Below are positions 1-6,728 of a DNA stretch of 13,881 nt, in pieces. The notes below the pieces were generated by a model. That model was given only the letters and a program-made list of their open reading frames with translations, made no database searches and was not told the origin of the DNA. Made by a program: the position numbers and the translations under genes. Origin of the DNA: Muribaculaceae bacterium (GTDB taxonomy: Bacteria; Bacteroidota; Bacteroidia; Bacteroidales; Muribaculaceae). The DNA lies in the NCBI GenBank assembly GCA_009775195.1, contig VSPF01000075.1, forward strand, positions 1 through 13,881. Direction: 5' to 3'. Positions within the stretch are counted from its first letter, which is position 1. Each line of letters starts with the position of its first letter.

Positions 1-2511
1 GACGACCTTGTGCAGCGCAAGCACTACTACGCCATCGTCGACGAGGTCGACTCTGTGCTGATTGACGACGCCCGTACGCCCCTCATCATCTCGGGCCCCG
101 TGCCACGCGGCGACGACCAGCTCTTCGACCAGTACAAGGCCAATGTTGAAAAAGTTGTCCGCGCCCAGCAGCGCCTCGTCACCGGCATCCTCGCCGAGGC
201 AAAGACCAAACTCGCCAGCGAAGACAAGGAAGTCAAGAAAGAGGGTGCCCTGCTGCTCTTCCGCGCCTTCAAGGGCCTGCCCAAGAACAGCGCGCTCATA
301 CGCTTCCTGAGCCAGGAAGGCATGAAGAACATTCTCCTCGAAACCGAGGCCCACTACCTGCAGGACAACGCCCGCGAGATGCCCATAGTCACCGACCCGC
401 TATATTTCGTCATCGACGAGAAGAACCGCTCGGTCGAGCTTACCGACAAGGGTATCGACGAACTCACCGGCTCGTCGCAAGACCCGCAGTTCTTCGTGCT
501 GCCCGATATCGCCAGCCAGCTCAGCGACCTCGAGCATATCAGCGACCCGGCAGAGCGCCAGGAGAAAAAAGACGAGCTCATGGCCAACTATGCCGTCAAG
601 AGCGAGCGCGTGCACACCGTGACCCAGCTTCTCAAGGCCTACACCCTCTTTATGCGCGACCAGGAATATGTGGTTGACGACAACAAGGTAAAAATCGTCG
701 ACGAGCAGACAGGCCGTATCATGGAAGGCCGACGCTACTCCGACGGCCTGCACCAGGCTATCGAGGCCAAGGAAGGCGTAAAGGTCGAAGCCGCCACACA
801 GACGTTCGCCACCATCACGCTTCAGAACTACTTCCGCATGTACCACAAGCTGGCCGGTATGACTGGTACAGCCGAGACTGAGGCCGGAGAGCTATGGGAT
901 ATCTACAAACTCGACGTAGTGACCATACCCACCAACCGCCCCATAGCGCGTATCGACATGAACGACCGCGTGTACCGCACCAAGAAGGAGAAATACAAGG
1001 CGGTAATAGCCGAGATTGTCAAGATGGTCGAGGCCGGCCGCCCGGTACTCGTCGGCACAACGTCGGTAGAGATTTCCGAGCTGTTGAGCCGTATGCTCAC
1101 CATGCAGAAAATCGAGCACCAGGTGCTCAACGCCAAGCTGCACCAGCGCGAGGCCGAGGTCGTGGCCCTTGCCGGCCGCAAGGGTTGCGTCACCATCGCC
1201 ACCAACATGGCCGGCCGTGGTACCGACATCAAGCTCACCCCCGAGGTGCGCGATGCCGGCGGTCTGGCAATCATCGGTACCGAACGTCACGAGAGCCGCC
1301 GCGTCGACCGCCAGTTGCGTGGTCGTGCCGGCCGTCAGGGCGACCCGGGTTCGTCGGTATTCTTCGTTTCGTTCGAAGACCAGCTGATGCGTCTCTTCGC
1401 TACCGACCACGTGGTCAAGATGCTCGACCGCCTCGGCCTGCAGGAAGACGAGATGATAGAGCACAAAATCGTTAACAACGCCATCGAGAAGGCCCAGAAG
1501 CGTGTAGAGGAAAACAACTTCGGCATACGTAAGCGTCTGCTCGAGTTCGACGACGTGATGAACAAGCAGCGTACGTATATCTACGAACGCCGCCGCCACG
1601 CCGTACTGGGCGAACGCATCGGTGTCGACGTAATCAACATGCTCTACGACACTGTCGAAAACCTCATCGTCGCAAACGAGGCACCGGCCGACTATCCCGA
1701 CCTCTGCACCGAAATCTTCCGCGTCCTCGCCATCGAGGCTCCCTTTACCGAGGAAGAATACGCCAACATGCAGCGCGAGGAAAAAATCGAGAAGCTGCAC
1801 GATGCCGCCGTCGAGGGCCTCGACCGCAAGAGCGACCGCATACGTGAGGTCGCCATGCCCGTGCTGCAGCAGATGAGTGCTGCCAACCCCGACTACGACG
1901 GCCCCATCCTGGTGCCCATCACCGACGGCAAGCGCGTCTTCAACCTGCGCTGCGACCTGCGCACCGCCCTCAATACCGACGGCCGCTCGATTGTCAAGGA
2001 ATGGCACAAGGCACTGATGCTCGTAACCATCGACGAACTGTGGAAAGAACACCTGCGCGAACTCGACCAGTTGCGCCAGAGCGTGCAAAATGCCGCCTAC
2101 GAGCAGAAAGACCCCCTCGTTATCTACAAGGTAGAGTCGTTCCACCTCTTCGAGACCATGCTTGCCAACCTCAACGCCAAGGCCGTGTCGGCCCTCATGC
2201 GCGGCCAGATTTTCATGCGCCAGCCGGCACCTCAGCCACAGGCTGATGCCGCCTCGCAACTTGAGAAACCGGCACCTAAGCAGCCCGACATCAAGGAGAC
2301 CCAGGCCGAGCAGCGCCGCATACAGCCCAACTACCGCGCCACCAAGGCCGAGCTCCCCGGTGCCGAAGAACAGCGGCAGGCAGCATCGGCTCCGCAGGGC
2401 GAGAAAGAGAAACCCATGCCGGCCAAGGCCGCTCCCCGCGTAGGTCGCAACGACCCATGCCCCTGCGGCTCTGGCAAAAAATACAAAAACTGCCACGGCC
2501 GAGGCCTATAA
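1..2511 (+). CDS. secA: Preprotein translocase ATPase SecA, 3' part (5' end outside window)
   Basis: SecA is the cytoplasmic motor ATPase that pushes unfolded preproteins through SecYEG. The frame is open from base 1, so the gene begins upstream and the Walker A region is not visible. The window opens just before Walker B: DEVDS at about 40-54, followed by DDARTPLIISGP. Further along are the second nucleotide-binding fold (GTTSVE near 1054, ATNMAGRGTDI near 1198-1230, RQLRGRAGRQGDPGSS near 1312-1359), the helical scaffold/wing region (LWKEHLRELDQLRQSVQ near 2038), a polar Gln/Pro/Ala-rich linker, and a C-terminal SEC-C zinc motif (CPCGSGKKYKNCHG, C-x-C-x8-CH) that binds SecB or ribosomes in other bacteria. 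Compared from memory with E. coli SecA, about 75 extra residues lie between LIISGP and the IVDEQTGR segment, and the loop after GRGTDI is shorter. Both look like Bacteroidota traits. A terminator follows 39 nt after the stop. Confidence 0.97.
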   Translation, partial: DDLVQRKHYYAIVDEVDSVLIDDARTPLIISGPVPRGDDQLFDQYKANVEKVVRAQQRLVTGILAEAKTKLASEDKEVKKEGALLLFRAFKGLPKNSALIRFLSQEGMKNILLETEAHYLQDNAREMPIVTDPLYFVIDEKNRSVELTDKGIDELTGSSQDPQFFVLPDIASQLSDLEHISDPAERQEKKDELMANYAVKSERVHTVTQLLKAYTLFMRDQEYVVDDNKVKIVDEQTGRIMEGRRYSDGLHQAIEAKEGVKVEAATQTFATITLQNYFRMYHKLAGMTGTAETEAGELWDIYKLDVVTIPTNRPIARIDMNDRVYRTKKEKYKAVIAEIVKMVEAGRPVLVGTTSVEISELLSRMLTMQKIEHQVLNAKLHQREAEVVALAGRKGCVTIATNMAGRGTDIKLTPEVRDAGGLAIIGTERHESRRVDRQLRGRAGRQGDPGSSVFFVSFEDQLMRLFATDHVVKMLDRLGLQEDEMIEHKIVNNAIEKAQKRVEENNFGIRKRLLEFDDVMNKQRTYIYERRRHAVLGERIGVDVINMLYDTVENLIVANEAPADYPDLCTEIFRVLAIEAPFTEEEYANMQREEKIEKLHDAAVEGLDRKSDRIREVAMPVLQQMSAANPDYDGPILVPITDGKRVFNLRCDLRTALNTDGRSIVKEWHKALMLVTIDELWKEHLRELDQLRQSVQNAAYEQKDPLVIYKVESFHLFETMLANLNAKAVSALMRGQIFMRQPAPQPQADAASQLEKPAPKQPDIKETQAEQRRIQPNYRATKAELPGAEEQRQAASAPQGEKEKPMPAKAAPRVGRNDPCPCGSGKKYKNCHGRGL

Positions 2512-2549
2512 GCCACAATAGGCATGCATATTTCTTGCTAATAACTAAA

Positions 2550-2587
2550 AAAATACCGCCGGACTTATTGCGGCCCGGCGGTATTTT
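2550..2587 (+). terminator. Intrinsic terminator after secA
   Basis: A 13-bp perfect stem (2550-2562 pairing with 2575-2587; arm AAAATACCGCCGG) has a 12-nt loop and runs into a T-rich but interrupted tract (TATTTTATTT). It lies 39 nt after the secA stop and only 19 nt before the next start codon. It therefore either separates secA from the SH3-domain gene or acts as a leader hairpin for that gene. Confidence 0.8.
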
Positions 2588-2606
2588 ATTTCCAAACAAT
2601 AATCCA

Positions 2607-3647
2607 ATGAAACTCAGAATTGTAGCTACGATAGCTCTTGCCTGTTTGCTTATCACATGTTATGCCGAAAAATACAGTATAACAAGTACTACTCTCAATG
2701 TTCGCGACCAACCTTCGACACAAGGCAAAGTCATCGGCACCCTTAACAAGGGATTTGAGATAAACGTCGATGAAATAAATAATGGCTTTGCCCGCTTCGA
2801 CTTTCTGGGAACCAAGGGCTATGTCAGCACCAAGTATCTTGTAAAATCACAAACCGAGACTGTAGCCCCAATAGAATCTACGCCCAATAACGAGGCCGAA
2901 AACACAACGGCCGATACTAACGATGGCAAAAATCTGGACGATAACTTTGTCAAATCTACAACTGACAAAGTGAGCAAAGGTTTTTCAAAACTCAAATCAA
3001 AACTCCTCGGAGATAAAGAGAAAGACAAAACCGAGCAGCCCGCTGATACTGCAGATAACAACTTTGCCAAGCTTAAATTCAAGAAAACCAAGTTCAACTC
3101 TATCATAACCGACAGTGTATACGGTTTTACTACGGAATACGAAGACTTCAAAACCGACAACGGTACCCAGTACTTCGGTTTCAGAGTCGAAGAGCATCGC
3201 GACAACAAAACCTATTTTTATCTTTTCAAAGACTATACGCGAGGAGCTATTGAAAAAGGTAGGAAGATATTAATTCGTACGAAAAACGGGTATGTTGGAG
3301 AAATCGAAGCTGTAAACAGCGGCTCGTCCGAGCTATATTCGTCATGGAGATACGAAGGAGATGACACATACCAGACAGTCGACTATAGCGAGTTCCGGAT
3401 ATTCTACCGCATACCGCTCGAGTTGATGTCGGCTATCCAGGACCATGGCATCATCAAAATGAGAGAGTTCCACGGAGACGACGTCAGTGACTATGAGTTT
3501 AGCGGGAAAAAATTTGACAAAGCTAATGAAAAAATGTTCAATATGATTTGTACAATCTGCCGACTATATAACAACCGTAATAATCTCCCCTGGTATCCTG
3601 ATTGGAAAAAAAATAAAAGTAAGAAAAAAGAAGTCCCTGAATTTTAA
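2607..3647 (+). CDS. Exported bacterial SH3-domain protein with unknown C-terminal domain
   Basis: The 346-aa product begins with a signal peptide (basic MKLR, hydrophobic stretch to residue 17, then TCYA-EK). Cleavage by signal peptidase I after Ala20 is likely; Cys18 is a poor lipobox because Thr precedes it. Residues about 22-79 form a bacterial SH3 (SH3b) domain with the hallmark TTLNVRDQPSTQGKVIGTL and a closing GYVSTKYL; such domains usually bind peptidoglycan or periplasmic partners. Residues 80-160 are a charged, low-complexity Thr/Asn/Asp/Lys linker. Residues about 160-330 form a Tyr/Phe-rich, probably beta-rich domain that I do not recognise. The tail is basic (KKNKSKKK). The start at 2607 was chosen because the signal peptide begins there; the longer open frame starts inside secA and crosses the terminator. 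The gene is visibly richer in A+T than both neighbours and is flanked by terminators on both sides, so it is probably a single-gene unit and possibly acquired. The SH3 domain is clear; the function is unknown. Confidence 0.85.
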   Translation: MKLRIVATIALACLLITCYAEKYSITSTTLNVRDQPSTQGKVIGTLNKGFEINVDEINNGFARFDFLGTKGYVSTKYLVKSQTETVAPIESTPNNEAENTTADTNDGKNLDDNFVKSTTDKVSKGFSKLKSKLLGDKEKDKTEQPADTADNNFAKLKFKKTKFNSIITDSVYGFTTEYEDFKTDNGTQYFGFRVEEHRDNKTYFYLFKDYTRGAIEKGRKILIRTKNGYVGEIEAVNSGSSELYSSWRYEGDDTYQTVDYSEFRIFYRIPLELMSAIQDHGIIKMREFHGDDVSDYEFSGKKFDKANEKMFNMICTICRLYNNRNNLPWYPDWKKNKSKKKEVPEF

Positions 3648-3659
3648 TCATACACATCT

Positions 3660-3713
3660 AAAATCCTCGGAGCCTTCAATCACTTTTGATTGCAAGTTCC
3701 GAGGATTTTTTAT
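3660..3713 (+). terminator. Strong intrinsic terminator after the SH3-domain gene
   Basis: The outer stem AAAATCCTCGGA (3660-3671) pairs with TCCGAGGATTTT (3698-3709). It encloses a second helix (CAATCA 3677-3682 with TGATTG 3687-3692, loop CTTT). A run of T follows directly (GATTTTTTAT). The hairpin starts 13 nt after the stop codon and isolates the downstream sigma-factor operon from read-through. Confidence 0.9.
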
Positions 3714-3719
3714 CCCCCC

Positions 3720-3750
3720 TTGTAGTTTTTTGGACCACGGGTGCGTCTAA
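3720..3750 (+). promoter_or_regulatory. Possible ECF-type promoter of the sigma-factor gene
   Basis: CGTCTAA at 3744-3750 resembles the -10 element (CGTC/CGTCTA type) recognised by many ECF sigma factors. TTGTAG at 3720-3725 sits 18 nt upstream and could serve as the -35 element. No match to the housekeeping Bacteroidota consensus (TAnnTTTG) is seen between 3714 and 3774. Because ECF genes often autoregulate, this could be the target of the sigma factor encoded just downstream. The -35 assignment is weak. Confidence 0.4.
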
Positions 3751-3774
3751 TAGGCAAACGACGATTTTACTCAC

Positions 3775-4251
3775 ATGAGCATTAAAGAAAAGGACTTCGA
3801 AAAACTTGTGCGGCAACAGACAGCAACCGTCTACTCGGTGTGCTATATGTTCGCCTCGTCAAAGCCCGAGGCCGACGACCTGTTCCAGGAAGTGCTAATC
3901 AACCTTTGGAAAGGCTACGACAGCTTCCGCAACGGCTGCAACCCTTCCACATGGGTCTACCGCGTAAGCCTCAACACCTGTATCAGCCACAAGCGCAAAC
4001 GCTCGGTCGACACGTCGCCGCTCGAAAACGCCGGGGCCGTGTCGGCCTACGACGAAATCGAGCGCAACCCCCAGAACCGGCTCCTACACGACCGAATACG
4101 CCTGCTCGACCCTTTCGACCGTGCCATCGTACTGCTTTGGCTCGAAGACCTGCCCTACGACGAAATCGGCGCCATAACCGGCATATCGGCAAAGGCCGTC
4201 GGGGTAAGGCTGGTAAGAATTCGTGAAAAACTCAAAAAACTACAATCATGA
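3775..4251 (+). CDS. ECF-type RNA polymerase sigma factor
   Basis: This 158-aa protein has only the two regions of an ECF (group 4) sigma factor. Region 2 spans about residues 8-76: ADDLFQEVLINLWKG is the core-binding and -10 recognition helix, and STWVYRVSLNTC with HKRKR is region 2.3/2.4. Region 4 spans about 104-156, with the helix-turn-helix LPYDEIGAITGISAKAVGVRLVRIREKL, which contacts the -35 element. A short linker (77-103) joins them. It would direct RNA polymerase to a small regulon. The start ATG at 3775 gives a normal ECF N-terminus. Its stop overlaps the next start (ATGA, 4248-4251), so the two genes are translationally coupled, as is usual for sigma/anti-sigma pairs. The lineage subgroup is not determined. 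Confidence 0.93.
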   Translation: MSIKEKDFEKLVRQQTATVYSVCYMFASSKPEADDLFQEVLINLWKGYDSFRNGCNPSTWVYRVSLNTCISHKRKRSVDTSPLENAGAVSAYDEIERNPQNRLLHDRIRLLDPFDRAIVLLWLEDLPYDEIGAITGISAKAVGVRLVRIREKLKKLQS

Positions 4252-4829
4252 CAAATCAAAACGACGAACTCGGCCTGATGCGTCAGCAGATGCATGAATT
4301 GAAACAGGTAATCAACGAGCAAAATATAATCAACGAGCAACTATTGCGACAGGTCATGGCCTCGAAGTCGGCATGGATAAGACGCTTTAGCCGCCTCGAG
4401 ATATTTATCTTATTGCCCTATATTATACTGGTATTTCTCTTACTAAAATACCAGGCCGGACTTTCGTGGTTGTTCTACGGCGCGACGGTGGTCATGGTGA
4501 CAATCTCGATTGGTTTCGACGTGTATATAAACCGCATTGATGCCGGCGACTATGCCGACATGCCGCTGCTCGACCTGATGGAGGCCCTCGTCCGCCGGCG
4601 CCGCCATCGCCGCCTGCAATTGCTAATCGGGCTCCCCGTGGCAGCACTCTGGCTTATTTGGTGCATATACGAACTTTCAGGCACCCGGATATTCGAAGGG
4701 GCCTGGCTCGGATGCCTCATCGGCGGTATTATCGGTGGACTGATTGGCATAAAAATAACTAACCGCGCACAGGCAATCGATGCCGAAGCCATCAAAGACA
4801 TACGCAAGATAATCGACAGACAGGAATAA
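4248..4829 (+). CDS. Four-helix inner-membrane protein, probable anti-sigma partner
   Basis: The 193-aa protein starts with a soluble, probably coiled-coil segment (residues about 5-37, rich in Gln, Asn, Glu, Leu). Four predicted membrane helices follow: about 50-68 (LEIFILLPYIILVFLLLKY), 72-95, 124-143, and a glycine-rich helix at 149-170 (GCLIGGIIGGLIG). An Arg-rich cytoplasmic loop (VRRRRHRR, 115-122) lies between helices 2 and 3, and the tail after 171 is charged. No zinc-binding anti-sigma (ZAS) motif or FecR-like domain is visible. The anti-sigma role is inferred from the ATGA overlap with the ECF gene, the cytoplasmic N-terminal helix and the membrane anchoring. EcfO-Reo of Bacteroides fragilis is a known Bacteroidota precedent for an ECF factor paired with an unusual anti-sigma protein. 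It could instead be an unrelated membrane protein co-expressed with the sigma factor. Confidence 0.8.
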   Translation: MTNQNDELGLMRQQMHELKQVINEQNIINEQLLRQVMASKSAWIRRFSRLEIFILLPYIILVFLLLKYQAGLSWLFYGATVVMVTISIGFDVYINRIDAGDYADMPLLDLMEALVRRRRHRRLQLLIGLPVAALWLIWCIYELSGTRIFEGAWLGCLIGGIIGGLIGIKITNRAQAIDAEAIKDIRKIIDRQE

Positions 4830-4856
4830 CACCGTCACGGTTTCGCGAAATTTTCG

Positions 4857-4864
4857 TACTTTTA
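4857..4864 (+). promoter_or_regulatory. Possible -7 element upstream of the GTPase gene
   Basis: TACTTTTA differs from the Bacteroidota -7 consensus TAnnTTTG only in the last base and lies 22 nt before the GTPase start. No TTTG is found at the expected distance upstream. The same 57-nt gap (4830-4886) holds two short palindromes, ACCGTCACGGT (4831-4841) and TTTCGCGAAA (4841-4850), which could be operator-like. The GTPase pair may thus have its own promoter in addition to read-through from the sigma-factor gene. Confidence 0.3.
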
Positions 4865-4886
4865 CCGTATCTTAGAAAAAATTGCA

Positions 4887-6728
4887 ATGGATACGGATAC
4901 AAACGCACTGCTAAACCGCTGCCAACTGGTAGAAAACATAGTAAACAACATATCGGCGAAATATAGCCACATAGCCGACACAAAATTTCAGGCCGACATC
5001 AACCGCCTTGTCAACCGCGCACGCGAATACGAACACGGCACATTTATCGTCCTCGTCGTCGGCCCGGCAAAATCAGGCAAATCAACGCTGGTCAACCTAC
5101 TTGCCGGCGACTATGTGAGCCCCACCAGCTTCTTAGAGTGCACTGTGCGCCCATCGGTTATATCGCGACGAAGCGACGGAGCCGAGTCGAGCCTCACAGT
5201 TTACTCCGCCACAAATGCCGATGCCCGCATCGAGCAAGTCGACTCCTTAATCGACATAATTCGTGGCTTTGGGACCGAAGAAGAGCTCGAAGGTGTAATC
5301 TGCGAAAAATTGCCCCTGACCGAAAAGAACATACGTGAGCGTGTGCAGCTCGGACTCGAAAAGAGCATCGATTCGCAAAACCTGTTGACCTCTATCCGCA
5401 CCCATGGAGGCAAGCTACTGCAGGACAGGGTATTCATCATCGACATGCCCGGCTTCGACGGCGCATATCAGAATATCGACAACCCCGTCTACGAAACCAT
5501 AGCCCAGCGCGCCGACCTCATCATTTTCGTACAAAGTTCCAACGCCGCCTTTTCGAAGGTGTCGAAAGAATTCCTCGACATTCTCGCCGAGAACAATAGG
5601 AATGTCCCGGTCTGCCTCGTCCACAACATCTTCGATGCCGCCTGGTGGCGCGACGAAGAAAGCAAGAAAGCAGTCATCGAGGGACAGCGAGATTTTGCCT
5701 GCCGCGAAATCCACAACCGTGGCTTCGTTATCGACCAGGCCCATAGTTTCTGCATAAATCTCGGTGCCGTAGAAGACTATCGTAAAGGTATGCGCGACCC
5801 TGACGGCGATTTGGCCCGGGCCGATGCCGAATTCGACCAGATGGAACAAGATATGTACAACCGCATCATAACCCGTCGCGACAGCATGAGGCTGACAAAT
5901 GCCCTGAGCCGCGTGGCACAAACCCGCGACAAAATGATAGAAAAAGTACAGGCCGAAATCGACAGTCTGACAGTTTCACTCGGTAACTATGACACACAGC
6001 GGGGCCTGCTCGACGACCTTCGCCACAGCATTGAGTTAGCCGTACCAGAAATACCGGCTCCCGACCTTCAGATTGTGGCAACAAACGTAACCCTCGAATG
6101 TGACACCCAGGCCAACGGCATTAATCTCAATATCAAGAAAAGCAATTCAGAAGCCAAGAGCTTTGTCAGCGCACTGACTCAGTCAATCACAGCCGTCCTC
6201 AACGCCTCTCTGCCTCAGATATTCCGTCTTCAGGATATATCACAGGTACTGCATACTGCCTACCACCAACGACTCACCGAAATCGAGAGCGCGGTCATTG
6301 GCACACCCGGCGCATCACGTGCCACACTGCTTGCACGCCGGGAACTACAGACTCCCGAACGTTTCGATGTGTCGGCACTCATCAACATCGACAACATCGT
6401 GCCCGACAAGAGGTTCTGGAGTAAACACTCCGGCGAAGAGCTTATACAATATATTGGTGTGGTGCGTGAACAAATAGCCCCGTCGCAGACTCCTAATCAG
6501 ATTGCCAACCCCGGTATTCTCGCCCGCACCGACATACAAAGAATTTCGGCATCTGTCATTGCCGGTGTGCAAGACCTCGTACAGACTTACAACAACGCCT
6601 TGATGTCGTATTTCGACAGTGTATCGGCAGCCATCCTCGCCAACATACTGCCGGACTATGAGCAAACCCGCAGCAAGCTCGAAACGCTCAAGCAACTCAA
6701 TGCCGACCTCAAAAAAATCACAATATGA
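4887..6728 (+). CDS. Dynamin-superfamily GTPase
   Basis: This 613-aa cytoplasmic protein carries an N-terminal GTPase domain of dynamin type. G1/P-loop is GPAKSGKST (residues 59-67). G2 is ECTVRPSV (84-91), and its T-x-R-P pattern is characteristic of dynamins. G3 is DMPGFDG (186-192). The segment expected to be G4, after the strand PVCLV, reads HNIFD (246-250) where dynamins have TKxD, so the usual lysine is absent. From about 315 to the end it is mostly helical with coiled-coil character (for example 335-362 and 590-611), like the stalk of bacterial dynamin-like proteins. No transmembrane or paddle hydrophobic segment is evident. Its stop overlaps the start of the next gene (ATGA, 6725-6728), and that gene encodes a membrane protein, which I infer provides the membrane anchor. 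Likely role: GTP-dependent membrane remodelling or stress protection. The family assignment is firm at superfamily level; the specific function is unknown. Confidence 0.85.
   Translation: MDTDTNALLNRCQLVENIVNNISAKYSHIADTKFQADINRLVNRAREYEHGTFIVLVVGPAKSGKSTLVNLLAGDYVSPTSFLECTVRPSVISRRSDGAESSLTVYSATNADARIEQVDSLIDIIRGFGTEEELEGVICEKLPLTEKNIRERVQLGLEKSIDSQNLLTSIRTHGGKLLQDRVFIIDMPGFDGAYQNIDNPVYETIAQRADLIIFVQSSNAAFSKVSKEFLDILAENNRNVPVCLVHNIFDAAWWRDEESKKAVIEGQRDFACREIHNRGFVIDQAHSFCINLGAVEDYRKGMRDPDGDLARADAEFDQMEQDMYNRIITRRDSMRLTNALSRVAQTRDKMIEKVQAEIDSLTVSLGNYDTQRGLLDDLRHSIELAVPEIPAPDLQIVATNVTLECDTQANGINLNIKKSNSEAKSFVSALTQSITAVLNASLPQIFRLQDISQVLHTAYHQRLTEIESAVIGTPGASRATLLARRELQTPERFDVSALINIDNIVPDKRFWSKHSGEELIQYIGVVREQIAPSQTPNQIANPGILARTDIQRISASVIAGVQDLVQTYNNALMSYFDSVSAAILANILPDYEQTRSKLETLKQLNADLKKITI

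Noticed and set aside
892..2496. Long open frame antisense to secA (534 codons, minus strand)
   Set aside because: It is the mirror of a GC-rich, strongly biased coding sequence; the translation is Leu/Val/Gly/His-rich with no domain, and the sense strand is unmistakably secA.
2457..2606. Longer version of the SH3-domain protein starting inside secA
   Set aside because: The extension would translate the secA tail out of frame and the terminator hairpin; a signal peptide begins exactly at the ATG at 2607.
5415..5921. Open frame antisense to the GTPase gene (168 codons, minus strand)
   Set aside because: It lies wholly within the conserved GTPase domain on the opposite strand and shows no protein-family features.
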